Numbered from the stretch's first letter, positions 10,500 through 22,669 are shown. The stretch is 64,000 bases of DNA from Effrenium voratum (GCA_963377175.1 CAUJNA010001613.1:436246-500245); one strand, 5' to 3'. Program-made: numbers and translations. The notes: generated from the sequence alone by a model not told the origin.

Positions 10500-11765
10500 C
10501 GGTGGAAGGGTAATGTTGACCCCGGATTAATAAACCCCTGTTAATTAATATGGTGGTTTTCCCCTCCAACAGTGAACAAAATCTCACTAAAACCAGGGAC
10601 ACACCCAGATATAAACAAACAGGTTTTTGTGTTTGTTTAATCCTGGGCGCAGATGACTTGGGACTTCTGGCGCCAAGGGGAGGAAATGGATATCAACAAA
10701 CAGGGGTTTATTCATCTGGGGTCAACATTACCCTCCAAATGGCTTCGAGCGGCGCGACGACGGAGGAGCTTTGCTTCCGCCCAGCCGCTCCACCACCACC
10801 CCGTGCAGCTCCTCCAGGACAGATGTGTGGAGGAACAACCGGGGCCTCCAAAACGTCCAATTAAAATGTTTGATTGACTCCGTGTTGGGTTTAAAGGGAA
10901 TCTATCACTACTGGAAATGAGTAGTTTTTTCCAGGGGACTTAAGTAGATGGAAGGAAAAATGGGGTTCCCTTTGGGGAAGCCATTCAAACCAACCCAAGA
11001 ATGGGTACCCTCAAGAAGAATGCTGACCCATTCACGGATCCGGCCTTGCACGGGTGCTCCTCGTTTGCGCACGATTTGTGTGAGCTCTCGTTTGCGCAAA
11101 AAGGCAAGATTAACTGATTGTGCTCTCCTTGGCTTACGCGTCCAGAAGCCAAGAGCGAGTTACGTCTCTCTGGGTCAGTCAGGATTGTGTCGAGAGCCAG
11201 TTGCCACAAGGCCGCTTTCAGATTCGTGGTGTAACATCTGAAGCGCTTGCTTGGAAGGGAGGATTGCCGGCCAAGCCCCTATGACAAATCCGGAGCTATG
11301 CGCATCTTCAATCGAGTGCCCTTCAAGTTTTCAGTGTCACACTTATTCATGTTTTCGCATGTGTTCAGTGATATCCGCTCTGTTGTTGAGACTGCCTGGT
11401 TTGTCAATTGGGTGATGTGGAAACTTTCTTCTTTTTAGGAAGACCATGTTAGTTTGCTTACTGTTTTAGGTCATCCAGTCTGGAAGTGTTGACAGATGCC
11501 AGGAGCCCAGAAGAGGCGAACTGGGACGATACGCGTGGTGGCACAGACAAGCAGTGCGGTGGCTGGTGCTTCGGGCTTGAGTCCCAGTTTCCACTGAGGT
11601 TCCCATGTCGGAATTCATTGCATAAAAGGAGGGGGGTTCAGCAATCTTCGGATGCATGTGAACGAATATGTGCGTATCACGATTGTCCACCGATTTGAAC
11701 CGTTGGTCAGTCAGGTTTGTTCCTTACTGTCTCGAGATGGATTTATCATGTCATACTTCGTGCAG
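10500..11765. other. mostly unassigned; one weak exon candidate
   Basis: A weak candidate at about 11262-11438 reads DKSGAMRIFNRVPFKFSVSH and ...SDIRSVVETAWFVNWVMWKL to a stop. The GAGGGTACCC-type dispersed motif occurs at 10950-11030. Otherwise nothing is recognised. Confidence 0.3.
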
Positions 11766-11881
11766 GGGATCTCTCGTGGCCAGAGTGCTTCCGTGCGTTG
11801 AAGGCATCCAGTTTCGCGCTGTGTGTTTCTGAGCCAGCTCCTCTCACGGAGAGCAATGTGGAACACGTCATCAACTCATGA
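11766..11881 (+). CDS. likely last exon, unknown protein
   Basis: The acceptor-like CATACTTCGTGCAG ends at 11765. In phase 2 the sequence then reads DLSWPECFRALKASSFALCV and ...PLTESNVEHVINS to TGA. The composition is balanced and other frames are less protein-like. No domain recognised; the preceding exon is not identified. Confidence 0.4.
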
Positions 11882-12464
11882 AGCTCTCGTGTGGGAAGTT
11901 AGATGGCCCTTTGAAAGTCAGCCAAGCGCGGCAGGTTTACACAAAGCCCTTATTTAATACATGTGTGCATTGAGGGTCCATTGACGAAGGCTCACTCGAA
12001 ATGCCGTAGACCATGCCCCTTGAAGTGTGCTTGAATGTCTTTGGCATCGTTTGGTGCCAGCTGATGGATCCATGATGATCCATAGCCTTTGGTTGCTAGC
12101 CATTGCCTCTTTTTGGCTATCCAGAGGAATGCTAAAACCCGTCCCAATAGAGGACCACAAAACAAGCCCCGGAAGGGAGCGACAGCTGGTACTTCAAACT
12201 GGCTGTGGCGAAAACAAGAGAATCCTCCCAACCCAGGCTGCGGACACGCAACATCCGCGGTGCCCTGGGTCCTCCATGTTGCGCCGCGCCATGTAACGCC
12301 CCGGTCGTCCCCCAAGGGGAAAGCCGCCGAGGCTTGCGGCCGTCCAAAGATCGGCGCGCAGCGGCCCCAGTTTTGTGATGTTGCTTCCTCGAGCCAGCTG
12401 AGGTCCACGTTTTTTTTGGGGATAGCTCACCGATTCAGAGATAAAGCGAGCGAACACCATGATG
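11882..12464. other. no supported gene
   Basis: Both strands are open in overlapping frames at 11992-12511 (up to 140 codons), with GC-rich, repeat-poor sequence. None has a recognisable motif. Confidence 0.3.
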
Positions 12465-12585
12465 CTTGGTGGCTCGCAGCCAACCGGTTCCTTAGGTTTT
12501 TAGATGTTTAGTTGGTTAGTGGGGGTTTCCATTTAACCCACAAGTTAAGCTTTTAGCAGGGGATCAGTTTGGACAGCCCAGGATG
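12465..12585 (+). repeat. dispersed repeat family E, copy 2
   Basis: Shares the GTGGGGGTTTCCATTTAACC, AAGCTTTTAGCAGGGGAT and GGACAGCCCAG landmarks with 2925-3155. Confidence 0.7.
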
Positions 12586-12819
12586 TAGGTTCTTTGAATA
12601 AGGCATTCCTGATTTCAGGCTTTGGAACAAAATCCTCTTCACTACAAATGAGCCACAATCAAAACCCGGGTAGATGATGGTCAGTAAGGGACAATCCCAA
12701 CCATAGATAGCTTCGGATATCCGCCTTCCTAATTCTTCACATGGTTCTGGGGATCGACCTTTTACTACAAAGGGTTTTGACTATGACTCAAATGGCATGC
12801 GAGGGTTCCGGATGTTCCA

Positions 12820-12942
12820 CATAGGGCTGTGGCCCTGGCTTACCGCTTGGGCACCCGCCAGGCAGCACAACGTCTGAACCCAGGCGGAGCCTGGGACGTG
12901 GTACCTGGTTTAGTGGCAAACCATGGGAAGTCGTTGGTATAT
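12820..12942 (+). CDS. exon-like block ending at element A2
   Basis: The + frame reads MALAYRLGTRQAAQRLNPGG, AWDVVPGLVANHGKSLVYG and runs directly into the left repeat of the family A element at 12943. The same situation (coding-like frame running into GGCTGTGGG) recurs at 5689, 34671 and 44227. Function unknown. Confidence 0.35.
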
Positions 12943-13062
12943 GGCAGTGGGTCAAAAACAATGGGATCCCATTTTGGGGGTAGGTGCCCCACCCCTTTTT
13001 GTCTATTTTAGTGGGGATTGGGATGTTCACTAAGGGTATGATTTGGATTTTGACCCACGGCC
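12943..13062 (+). mobile_element. family A short TIR element, copy A2
   Basis: Left end GGCAGTGGGTCAAAA; right end as reverse complement GGCCGTGGGTCAAAA. Flanking direct repeat ATAT at 12939-12942 and 13063-13066. The interior (CTATTTTAGTGGGGATTGGG, ATGTTCACT) is shared with A3, A5 and A7. Confidence 0.9.
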
Positions 13063-13069
13063 ATATCGT

Positions 13070-15280
13070 CCCCAAATGATGTCCAAAGGGTTCCCAATGA
13101 AAATTTAGGTCCAAGTATGAACAGCTGAAAAAATTGCCTCGACCATTTGGGCCCCTGAACGTTTGGTTCTGGGCTTTGCGTTGGAGCTTCGAATTCCATC
13201 GAGTAGAGATGCGTAGACTGAAGATGGAACTGAAGGTTGTTTCGTTGGCCTTGGGATTTATTCCCCAACAGCTGAAAGCGATTTGGGGTCTCTGCCCAGG
13301 GTGGGCTGAGAATTTGTGTTGTCGCTTTCAGGGGTGCAAAAGGAAGGGTTTGAGGGTTTCGGGGCTGTGGATACCCGCGGGCCTGCGGGGTCTCAGCCAC
13401 TGGTGTTTTTTTTGTTGCGCCGCAGATGGGAGCCGCAACTGGGCAGCCCAGTACTTCCGAGGCAGGGCGAAAGGTGATCTTCCCCCCTGAACAAGTTGGC
13501 CTTTGGCTGATTGGGCTGACTGGCAACCAGCAAATTCAAGAAGGGCCCTGTCCTTTGGGTTTTTTGGAAGAAGGGAAGGGTTCAAGAATCTTTCTGTGGC
13601 GGCCCTCTGCACGATTCAAAGATTGCGTTTGAAGAAGGTTGCTTTGTGGGAAGGGCTTTGGATTTCCTCCCTTGAGATGCCCGTGACACATTGACAAAGC
13701 CCGTTGTCCATGTAGACTCCAAACCTCCGCACCGGGTGACTGATGTAGCTGCGCAACTGGAGGGTAACATAGTTGCCAAGGCCAAGAAAGTGAAGGCTTG
13801 CAAGCAAAGTGTCAGATGTTCAGCCGGAATAATGCGTGTGCAATGAGTATGCGAATAAAACATTTGGCATTTGAAGGACAGCAGAAGAGGTTTCGTCACT
13901 TGTTATCTGTGCCGTGTTTCGTGGACGTTGCCCTGGCCTGCAAGCTTTGGTAGGCTCACGAACTGAAGGCGCAAACATCACAGGCTGACCCAAGATTCAA
14001 CATTCGAATTCCATATGCAAGGTGTTTCCACTTGATCCGTGTTAGCGCTAATTGACCCGCAGGGTCCACTGTTCACTAATAAGCCAGTTGTCAGCATGGA
14101 AGAGCAGAGCAATGGCGCTGAGCAAGCGGAAATCAGCGAGCCTTTTGACTTGCCATGGACAAAGTATTTTTGCCTCTAAACTGTGCTATGTTTCAGACGC
14201 AATGATTGATTTTTTGTGAAGAGGGGGAACCGCTTCTGAACAGAAATGCCTTCCAAAACGAAGCAATATGGACACGAGTGAGTTTGGTCCGTGTTATTAA
14301 AGATCCAAACTCTGCATTGCTGTGACGCGTTTGTGATGTTATCTCGCTACAAGGGCATTATCGCTCTTGCCATGAAGTTAATCTTGCCTGGAAAGCCATT
14401 GCGGCCATGCACTGTATTGATTTTGATCACGTGAGCAGATTTCGACTAAATTGGGGTACGTCTCCAAATTTGACAATTGTCTGGTCCTGACAAACCACCC
14501 CTGACCAACATCAACGCAGTAGAAATCACACGACGCACAATATAGAATGCATAGTTCCTGGTGCCTTGTCGTTCGATCACGCAAAACGACTCAACTTCAA
14601 TCCGTGTGAAGAAGTCAAGCAGTTTGAGTCTTGCAGCCCGATTCAACAATTGTGAACATGCAGTCCTCTTGGTGCTGAGTGATTTTCTGTCCCTTCGCTG
14701 TCGCTTATGGTTCGGATACTCGTTGCAGGGTGACTTAAAGCTTCAAACCCCACGGAGATTTCCGGGATGCCACCCATAGGTGCGGCAGGTTTCCCTTGCC
14801 GCGCCAGGCAAAATCCACCCTGGGAAAGAGCTTCGCTTTTTTCGGGCTTTGCGTTCAGGACCTCATGCCCTTGCGGCGTTCGGGGACCAGGAGGCTCTGA
14901 GGTCCCCTTTCTTTGGGAAGCCCTGTAAGCAACTATGAACCAATCTCAAACCTATCGTTCTGGCCCGGATGGTCAGTGGGGTCATTCCCAAATTGAAGCA
15001 ACTCCACAAGAAAAACAAACTCCATGTTAGAGCCCGGTCCGAATCCCTCTTTTGATATGAACGTGCTTGGTCCGTCAACCCGTTTCGTGAATCATCATGT
15101 GCTGCCCAAATCCTTTGTGTTGCCAGGATCACCACCATTTGCGGGCAAAGCCACCCAGTTCGCATTTTGGGGCTTCAACTCCTGTGTTGTTGCTATTTTT
15201 TCAGACACCAACCGCCACGCTGGCACCCCCTAATTGTGGTTTGGATTGGTGGTTTGGGAATTCAACACCCTGGTTGTCGT
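13070..15280. other. mostly unassigned; second copy of dispersed repeat at 13265-13375
   Basis: 13106-13290 is protein-like in one frame (KYEQLKKLPRPFGPLNVWFW...) but runs into the dispersed repeat shared with 2575-2690, so I do not call it a gene. 13640-15280 has no feature I can support; both strands contain modest frames only. Confidence 0.35.
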
Positions 15281-15316
15281 AGAGGGTAAATGGGAAGCCC
15301 CTCCAGACCACCACCA

Positions 15317-15468
15317 AACCACCAATTGAAGGGAAGCCTTGCGCGTCACAGCGCAAGGCCCGTGCTCTCGCGGCCTTTGCGCCGTCCCAGCAGCGCGACC
15401 AGCTTGGGCCTTGAGCGGCTGGTGGAGGAGGCTGAGACCGCGCTGCGGGAGGCGCTCGCCGAGTTTTT
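15317..15468 (+). CDS. exon-like block with an amphipathic helix
   Basis: The GC-rich + frame ends in GLERLVEEAETALREALAEF, a heptad-like acidic amphipathic helix, preceded by an Arg/Pro/Ser segment. A CAG lies at 15337-15339, but a second frame after it is also open for 20 codons. Coding is likely; boundaries and function are unknown. Confidence 0.35.
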
Positions 15469-15469
15469 C

Positions 15470-17220
15470 TTTCTTTTTCCACGCGTGCGCACGCGCAACA
15501 TGCGGGGTGCGGTTCGGTGTGCGTGGGGCTCGCACAATTGGGCTCGGCCTCCCAAAAATGGCCGGGGGCCTTTTTCTTGTGTATTTCCGTTCTTGTAGCC
15601 ATCCAAACAAGGGGACCCCCTGACAAAAGGACACCCCCCTGTTGGAGCTGCCTTTTTGGTTCCCACTAAACCTAAGATCGGATGTAAGTCCCCGAGCCGC
15701 CGATGTTTGGATTGGTTTCGGGACTTGAAGCCCCAAACAATCCAAGCCAACTTGTGGAGGGAAGCTGATGTTGGGGATTGGTTTTAGGGACACCAAAAGA
15801 AAACCAACGTGCCCTCATTTGAGCGCCATGTATTTTGCCCGCAATTTGGCAGCAGTGGGGAGAGGGACATTATTCTTGAACATGCGCACTGCGCAACGCG
15901 GAAGGTTTGCGAAAGGTTTCGGGCAAGGGATTTCTCTTGCGCAAGGTTCACGGAAGGCATTGTGGTTTGACCACCCCATTCTGGGGCAAAACTTGCGGAA
16001 AACCAAGCATCCACGTCCTAAAGGACGGGGGGGCTCAAAGGATGGACAAGCACATAGACCAAGAGACGCGTCTAGTTGCTTCAACCACTCAAACTGGACA
16101 GCCAAAAGGTCTTACACGCGGGGGTCCCCAGTTGTTGTTTGCTTTTGGTTCAAAGAGCACCTTTTGGCACGGTGAGTTTCCCTTGGTAGGGGCAATATGG
16201 GGAAAGATGTGGATTCGGTCTTGTGGTCACGGATCCTTGGCAAAATGAGTGATTTTCTCCATGATTAAGGTTCCGTACTTGGGAACTATGTACTTCCAGT
16301 TGGAGAAAATTGTAATACCTTGCTCGGAATAACTCACGCATCCCCAACCCTGAATCAAATATCTAGCTTCATCTTCCCCTTTTGTGAACACAACTTGAAC
16401 CCTGCAATTGTGGGCTAACTCTGACCCCCGGGCGGAGCATGGCGGTTTTCTGGGCAAATGAACTCGTGAGGAGTCGCAATGGGTTGCGAGAACGCTTACT
16501 TTAGGTTGGTGATCTGTAGTCATTCGTTTGGGTGTGCCTCAAGTGTCTTCAGAATTCCAGACTCTCCATGGCCATGTTTGCCAAATCGCTGGGAGCTGTC
16601 AAATCGTGAGTCTCAAAATGAGTTGAACTCAGCAGTATCGGAGCAGTTATCTGGAATACGATTCCCTTGAGCAGAACCCACCCCCGTTGCTTGTGCAGAT
16701 TTGTTATCTTCGAAGAACCAGAAAGATGTTGAACTGGTTTGGGACTGTCCGTGTCTCAGGTCTTTGCTTTGCAGCATGGCGTCAGTCAGCATGGCGTTGT
16801 GCTAGAAAGTGTCAAGCGGTCCATGGCAAAAGCCGCAGCAAGCATTGCCCAGGTATTGTGTGATAGCATTTGGATCTTCCCCCCTGGCCCCCTGACTGCG
16901 CTTTGCAATTGACCCATCGTTGCAGGGTGGCATAGCTTTGGTCCTCACAAACAGTCAGAATGACCGTCCCACTTGGTGAACGCCAAAGGATCAAACGCTA
17001 ACATAGCGCCTGTTGAGCTGCAGTCTCTGGAATGACTACAGAAAACATTGTTATACCATGACATGTTGTTTGTGTATAGCACTATAAACATTCGCCGAAT
17101 TCCGACAAAACGAGCCACCCCATGAAAGATCCTCTACTTGCAATGGATAGTATCCCTTGCTTTATGTTGTGCTGCTCTTATTACAAGTTGCAAATTCAGA
17201 GTGTAGTTTGCACGGCACCC

Positions 17221-17263
<43 letters not shown>

Positions 17264-18190
17264 GGTGGGTGGGTGGGTGGGTGGGTGGGTGGGTGGGTGA
17301 GTGGGTGCGTGGGTGTGTGTGTGTGTGTTGTGTTTGTGTTTGTGTCTGTGTCAGTGTTAGTGTTTGTGTGTTTGAGTATGTGAAATTTAAGTTGCTGCTG
17401 CGACATGCTTGATGAGCGCAGGCATCACCTTCTCGCTAGTTTTGGAGTAGGACCAACGGGCCCCACCAGAGGTAGGAGCCACAGGTAGCCTCAATGCTGA
17501 CCTCACCTTAGGTTTTGAAGCACGTCAGCAGGCCCTACGTGTTGAATTAGTAGGGACAGCGAGAATACGCGCGCGCGCCACAAAGCAGACTTGGCCAGAT
17601 GTGTTGCTAAGGATAAATCCCTTAGCTGAAAAGGGAACTACAAGCAATACGCAGGCCTTGCCGTCTACGATCTCCTTGTGTCAGGCAACCAGGCAGAATT
17701 GGGTTTCCAAGACCAACCAGGCAGAGATTCAGAGAAATTCCAGCAACCAGGCAACCATCCTCGAGGTTTCTCTGTGAAAGCTGGGTTTGCCCTCTGTCTC
17801 TGCCGCCAGGTGCCAGTGCGCAGGCTGGACCAAGACTTTGGGCCTTTGGGATCTGAGTCACGCTCTTCCCGCCTCTTTTTTCGTGCGGTGAGAGACGTGT
17901 TGTCTTGGTTGGTGTTGAAGGTGGGTTTTGGCAGGTGCATTCCGATTGTGCTCTTTGGGGGGTAACTCCTTGAATTGTCGGTGTGAAGACCCAATTAGAG
18001 GCGTTGACCGCAGGTTTCCCAACAAAGTTCTTGGTGAGCACGTATTGTCCAGTGATGTTTGATTTCTACCTGCTGCAATCATAATTTTGGAAGCCCACTG
18101 ACGTGTCGTCTCAGAGATTTGCGGTCCAGTCAGCTCACATACACTCCTTTTTTTCCTGCACGGAAGTCACGACGGCGGAAGGCTTTGATG
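15470..18190. other. unassigned region with a GT/GGGT microsatellite
   Basis: (GT)n then (GGGT)n occupy 17222-17330. AACCAGGCAG recurs three times at 17685-17760. A CGCGCGCG run occurs at about 17571-17578. Sequence near 15895-15960 contains GCGGAAGGTTTGCG-like motifs, also found at 40.2-40.5 kb. The 96-codon frame at 17678-17965 is weakly protein-like only. Confidence 0.35.
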
Positions 18191-18194
18191 CGAA

Positions 18195-18380
18195 GTGCGT
18201 TCACGCAGGGAAGCTTTGCGTTTGGATTCCAAAACAGTCAGGGACCCCCTCTTTGGTCTGATCGAGAAATCAACAGGAAGCCAAACATCTGCTCGCCTCG
18301 TCTATCGCGCAACCGGGCATGTTGCATTTTTCCGGAAGAATGTTAGCCAGGAAGTCAACGTCCCCATGTCACCCACCTAA
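18195..18380 (+). CDS. possible exon or small ORF, unknown protein
   Basis: The open frame reads SKTVRDPLFGLIEKSTGSQT, then SARLVYRATGHVAFFRKNVS to a TAA. Residue mix and codon use are protein-like through its length. The start ATG at 18195 may not be the true start. No domain recognised. Confidence 0.3.
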   Translation: MRSRREALRLDSKTVRDPLFGLIEKSTGSQTSARLVYRATGHVAFFRKNVSQEVNVPMSPT

Positions 18381-18513
18381 AAAATGGACACCCAAAGGGT
18401 AAATCAGGATTTTCCACCAACCTGGCACCGCTTTGGTGGCAGGTTTTGTTGGTCATAAACTTGGAAGCGCGCAATCAAATAGGCTGCACTTATTCGGGTA
18501 GCGAGTCTTCATG

Positions 18514-18529
18514 CCCCCCCCCCCCCCCC
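18514..18529. repeat. C16 homopolymer between CTTCATG and CATGAAG
   Basis: A run of 16 C is bounded by CTTCATG on the left and CATGAAG on the right, so the flanks are an inverted repeat around the homopolymer. Confidence 0.9.
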
Positions 18530-18556
18530 ATGAAGTCCGAACCGTCATATAGGAAA

Positions 18557-18651
18557 CTTGCTGGTGCTCGGGGAATGAAGAATGACCCCTATAAACGTTT
18601 CATTTAAGGGAATCCCCGCGTTCATTCCCTCATTCCCAGCTGAGCACCAAG
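18557..18651 (+). mobile_element. family B introner-like element, copy B2
   Basis: Left end CTTGCTGGTGCTC; right end GAGCACCAAG, lacking the GC of the other copies. It is flanked by GAAA at 18553-18556 and 18652-18655. The interior TTTAAGGGAATCCCCGCGTT is shared with B3 and B4. Confidence 0.8.
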
Positions 18652-19049
18652 GAAATTTCATGTGGGAACCCCACGGTTCCTTTCTTTGGACGTGCCCTCA
18701 GCCTTGGTCCAAAAACACACCAGTCCCAGGTCACAAAACCTCCAGCCAATTTGCTGGAGACACGCAAGCCGGCCGCTTGCCCTGTCTCTATATGTTTGGG
18801 CATGAGAGCTTCTCCAAAAGGGTTGGAATCTGTTTGTACTTGTATACCCGAGCATCCTAGCATCCCTGCTCGCTGTTTCGCTCTCTATCAAGTTGAGCTG
18901 TGCGCACTTGTACCCCTGCAATTCTTTGCCAGATGTATGAAAGATCTTCTGCCACTGCAAACCACTAATTAATAGTTTACCAGACAGTGGTTTACCATTT
19001 AATGGTTTGTATTAAAGATCTTCCAATGGTTGTCTTCTGCCAAACCCAA

Positions 19050-19204
19050 CTTAAGGTACTCGCTCTGAACGCGCCTTGAGTCGCCAGGCAAGAGCGGCGG
19101 CCGCAGCCTCGGCGGCGGCATCCCTTCAGCGACCTGCTGGAAATGCTGCCGCAAGAGACCAGGAGAGGCGGAGGGCAAAGGCTGTGGCGAGATGGGGGGG
19201 GGGG
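19050..19204 (+). CDS. exon-like Ala/Arg-rich block
   Basis: One + frame reads RSERALSRQARAAAAASAAA, then SLQRPAGNAAARDQERRRAK before an 11-base G run. It follows CTTAAG at 19049. Composition suggests a charged helical or linker exon. The right boundary is unclear because the G run follows immediately. Confidence 0.3.
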
Positions 19205-20034
19205 CGTAGCCACCAAAACAGACAGACCCATGAGGGGAAGATTTGACGAGTGGGTCCCAGTGGCTTAGAAAAACGCACCTTTGGCTCAGTGATTTTGGGA
19301 AGTACCCAGGCTACGGGCTGAGATCTCCCAGTGGGTGTCTCATCAGCGGCGTATCGGCGTCCAAAGCCTGCGAGCCAAGCTCCCAGTATTCAGGGCAGGT
19401 GAGTTACACGAAGGTGGCAATTACCAACCTGCAAACGATTTAAATATTCATGGGCATTCCATTGCACTATTTGAAGTTTACACAACAAGAATTGGAAGAT
19501 GTGTTTGGACGAACTTGACTAAGCCTCTCAGACTTGTCCAGCCTTCCAATCGGGTTATGCACCCGGCTGGTGGACAAGCGCCTTGCTGCTTTGCTTCATG
19601 GCAGAAATCCGTTGAGCAGTGTTGTAAGGCTTGTAGATGGCCACAGCTTCTGCAATTGATTTGGCTGGTGGCCGTTTTTCGTGCACATTGGCCAATTAGG
19701 TGTTTTCGTTTGGGAATTCGAATCATGGATCCGTGTTTTTCTGCTTCAGTGTCAAGAAGCTTCGGGCAGGCCCCGCGTTTTGCAGCAATCATTCCCGGGG
19801 TACCTGAAACCTGTGATGTATGTGCTGAGCTCGAAATTTATAAACCAAGGGTTTACGAGCAGTGTTCGTTTCCTCGCGTGTTGCTTTACTTTTCCTAGGT
19901 GCACCTTGAATCAAGATTGTTGGATTCGGGTTTCCTTCCACTGTAAGGCCGGTGTCGTGGTTCGCCAATGTGGTTGTGTTTCTTTGAGGTTACCTGGAGT
20001 CTCCATGACCCTTAACAAATCAGGTCATTACCCA

Positions 20035-20146
20035 AAATGGGAATGAACCCAGGGATTCCCTGAAAGAAACCCACATGCAAGGGGTTTATAAGGGTCATTC
20101 AGAAGAGTCATTCCATTTCTCATTCCCTGCCTATCGCACCAGCACG
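20035..20146 (-). mobile_element. family B element, inverted, one end lost (B5)
   Basis: The interior reads as the reverse complement of the B core (GGGAATGAACCCAGGGATTCCC) and ends in GCACCAGCACG. The other terminal repeat is not recognisable. Confidence 0.55.
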
Positions 20147-20228
20147 TTTTCTGGGACACCAGGTTTTTTGGGGGGCTCTTGCAAGGATCCGTTTTTTGTT
20201 TTTGTTTGCTCCTAGGGCTGTTTTTGTT

Positions 20229-20320
20229 TGTTGGTTGCTTGGTTGGTTGGCTGGCTGGCTGGCTGGTTGGTTGATTGGTTGGCTGGTTGGTTGGTTGGTT
20301 GTTTGGTTGGTTGGTTACCC
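20229..20320. repeat. (GGCT)n/(GGTT)n microsatellite
   Basis: Degenerate TTGG/CTGG tetranucleotide repeat. The Trp-Leu-Val-Gly frame over it is an artefact. Confidence 0.9.
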
Positions 20321-20324
20321 GCTG

Positions 20325-20440
20325 GCAAAGGGTCGGGAGAAAGGATGCGCCCGCTCAGCGACATCTTCGATCGCTTGGAGCGGCCCAAGCTGCAGTCCAA
20401 GCAGCAGGCGCTCGAAATCAATCTCTCGATCTGGCGATCG
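20325..20440 (+). CDS. exon-like block following the microsatellite
   Basis: One + frame reads [20 protein letters not shown] and [16 protein letters not shown], a charged helical segment that looks genuinely coding. It is followed by a (GATC)n run at 20437-20453. An acceptor could lie at CAAAG (20327-20331). Function unknown. Confidence 0.4.
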
Positions 20441-20494
20441 ATCGATCGATCGAGGGGACCAACGCGGACTTGTTCAAGAGTTCCGTTTCGGACT

Positions 20495-20570
20495 TTCGTC
20501 ACTTTTGGGGTTTGGACCATTTCAGTGGCAAACTGTTTAGTGACTTGGACCAACTCGGGAAGTGAGTTTT
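20495..20570 (+). repeat. dispersed repeat family F
   Basis: The stretch ending ...TTGGACCAACTCGGGAAGTGAG recurs with the consensus end GGCCAA-CCACTCAGGAAGTGAG at about 33180-33270, 36745-36830, 49060-49145 and 51925-52005. The longest shared stretch is roughly 80 bp. Confidence 0.65.
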
Positions 20571-21324
20571 GAATCAGCGGTTTGAAGGGGTGACGGTTTG
20601 CGGCTCGATGGTTTAGATTTGCCGCGTAGAGGGCTGTTGAAAGGTAGCCAGGAGCTTCTGGACTTATGAAGACATGTGTGTGTCATATGCATGTTTGCTG
20701 AATCAAACGAGGACAATGGAAGGGCAAATGTCGCTTTGCTCCCAAAGATCCACGCTTGCACCTTTAGGTTCCCATTTCAGTGACATAGGCAAAAGCGTTT
20801 TTGCAGGCCACGAGCGGCAAAGAACACGGAAAGATGAGAGTTGGAATCGGATGCTCTCACCCTTGACATCACTGCCTCTGCGAGCACCCGGGCAAGTCAT
20901 GCAGGCATAGATCTTGGCTTGTCCAAACCGTGTTGAAGCTGGGGATGCTAGCTTGCAATTTCCGAATTGCCAAACCGAAACAAGGTCTGGCGGTGTGGTT
21001 TGGATTGAATCCACTTGAAGACGAACCATTTCGCCTGAAATTGTTTCAGGTTGAATGATAGCATGTCACTTTCGGGGTTGACCGCAGCCGCGCGCCAGGA
21101 GAGGCTACGGGAACAACCGGAGCTGAAACCGGACCCGAAGGCGACAAGGGAGATATATACATGGGATTTGCGCTTGGAGTCGCCACTCAGAAAAGGGTGT
21201 CACCATGAGGATTACAATCGGTTTCACAGCGCAGCTGGGTGCTTCTGTGATGAGGCAGCCTTCAGTGCGTCATTGCAGCCATTGTTTGCCTCAAGTTGCA
21301 GCATACCAGAGTGATCATCTCACC

Positions 21325-21558
21325 ATGATGTCCTTGCGGTCCATCCTCGTTGCCCTGATGCTTCTTATCCCAGCCTTCGCTTCGGATAACACAACAACGA
21401 CATCGACTACGATGGAGGAGTCGACCACCATGGATAACATGACGACGACAACAACCATGGTTACCACAACCACTGGCGCTGGAGTCTCCTTTGGCTACAT
21501 GGCTGCGCCAGCCTCTGTGGTTGCTGTGGTGTCGCTCGGACATCTCATCAATGCTTGA
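21325..21558 (+). CDS. small secreted Thr-rich surface-type protein, copy 1 (subfamily A, 77 aa)
   Basis: The product has a signal peptide (MMSLRSILVALMLLIPAFAS), then a short acidic Thr/Met-rich segment (about residues 21-50) with two N-glycosylation sequons (NTT at 22-24, NMT at 38-40), then Gly-Ala-Gly and a hydrophobic C-terminal tail (SFGYMAAPASVVAVVSLGHL, INA). Arg5 is the only Arg or Lys. This layout fits a GPI-anchored mini-mucin or a small type I membrane protein. The start is placed at the ATGATG conserved in the intact copies; the longer upstream frame is not conserved. An AG (TTGCAG, 21295-21300) lies 24 bp before the start, a plausible trans-splice acceptor. It differs from copy 2 by Ile15 to Ser and one silent change. 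I know no named family. Confidence 0.8.
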   Translation: MMSLRSILVALMLLIPAFASDNTTTTSTTMEESTTMDNMTTTTTMVTTTTGAGVSFGYMAAPASVVAVVSLGHLINA

Positions 21559-22669
21559 AGGCTTCAATGATCCGATTTCATCCCAAGTCTCGCCACGTGG
21601 ACGTCATGCAATGACATGCACAGCTAGAGTCGACGGCTTTTCCCAAGGGACTTGGGCAATTCGATGCGGGTATTTGTGCCGCTTGGACTTGACAGAAGGT
21701 TTTAGATACTTTGCTTGGTATTAAGCAAAATGGAAGAGAAGTGCCAAATGTCAAGTTCAATCGGCAAGGTAGCACGGCACCACGAGTTTGTTCAAGATGC
21801 ACATGGTCCCACATGGTAACACACCTGGAGAAGGACCAGTGTCCGCCATTGTCCGCGTGCAAACAAAAGGGGAGTTTCATCATTTTTGTTTCACAAACTT
21901 GAAGCGGAATCAGCCCTCCCCTGAATGCACGTCCTATGCCTTGAGTTGCCCTATTGTGTTTTTGTTGCGTGCGTCATTATTAGATGTTTGAAGCTATAGT
22001 TTGTTTGCACCGGCTCACTGCTAAGATTTTCGTTCAACTTAGAGGCGGGTCCTGTTTTGATTCTAGACGTGGGTGAAGGGGACCCCTGTTTGGATCGGCT
22101 AGCATCAGCATCTATGTGGGAGGACGGCAGCAGACAACTAAGCCAGTGGTGTTGCATGTCACAAGCCAATTTTGCGTTGAGGATTGCCGGATCTTAAACG
22201 GAAGGCTTCAACATGCTTCAAACCGTCAGGTAAGTTCTTCCATAGATTTGTAGGCACGGGTCATAACACAGTTTGCTCCCTTGATGTATCCAAAGCAGAA
22301 GGCCTGTAGTTCGAATGACAGTGTCAACGCGCCAAGACAGACCAAGACACGGACTCTGCTTCCCCCTGAGCAAGTCAAATCAGCTAGTGTTGTGAGGAAC
22401 CAATGAGTGGTGCTTTCTCAATGAAGTGACGTAGTATGTTCCCACTCCAAAAGAGTACGCTGGTCATGCAATTAACGGTTATGAGGACTCATTTTGCACT
22501 GCCCTAGTCTGTACGGCTTGACACGTGCAATGAGGACCGTTTGCCATTTGCTTGGATTGAAGCAGGCAACACAAGCTTCCTTCATTACCTCAGCATGCAA
22601 CTGTATGGATTTCATTGCAGCCGCATTTCCCATCAAGCACTTGCACTGTACCAGAGCCATCATCTCACC

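Noticed and set aside
21205..21324. Upstream extension of the copy 1 reading frame (117 codons)
   Set aside because: The extension is not conserved in the other copies, and a signal peptide starts exactly at the conserved ATGATG.
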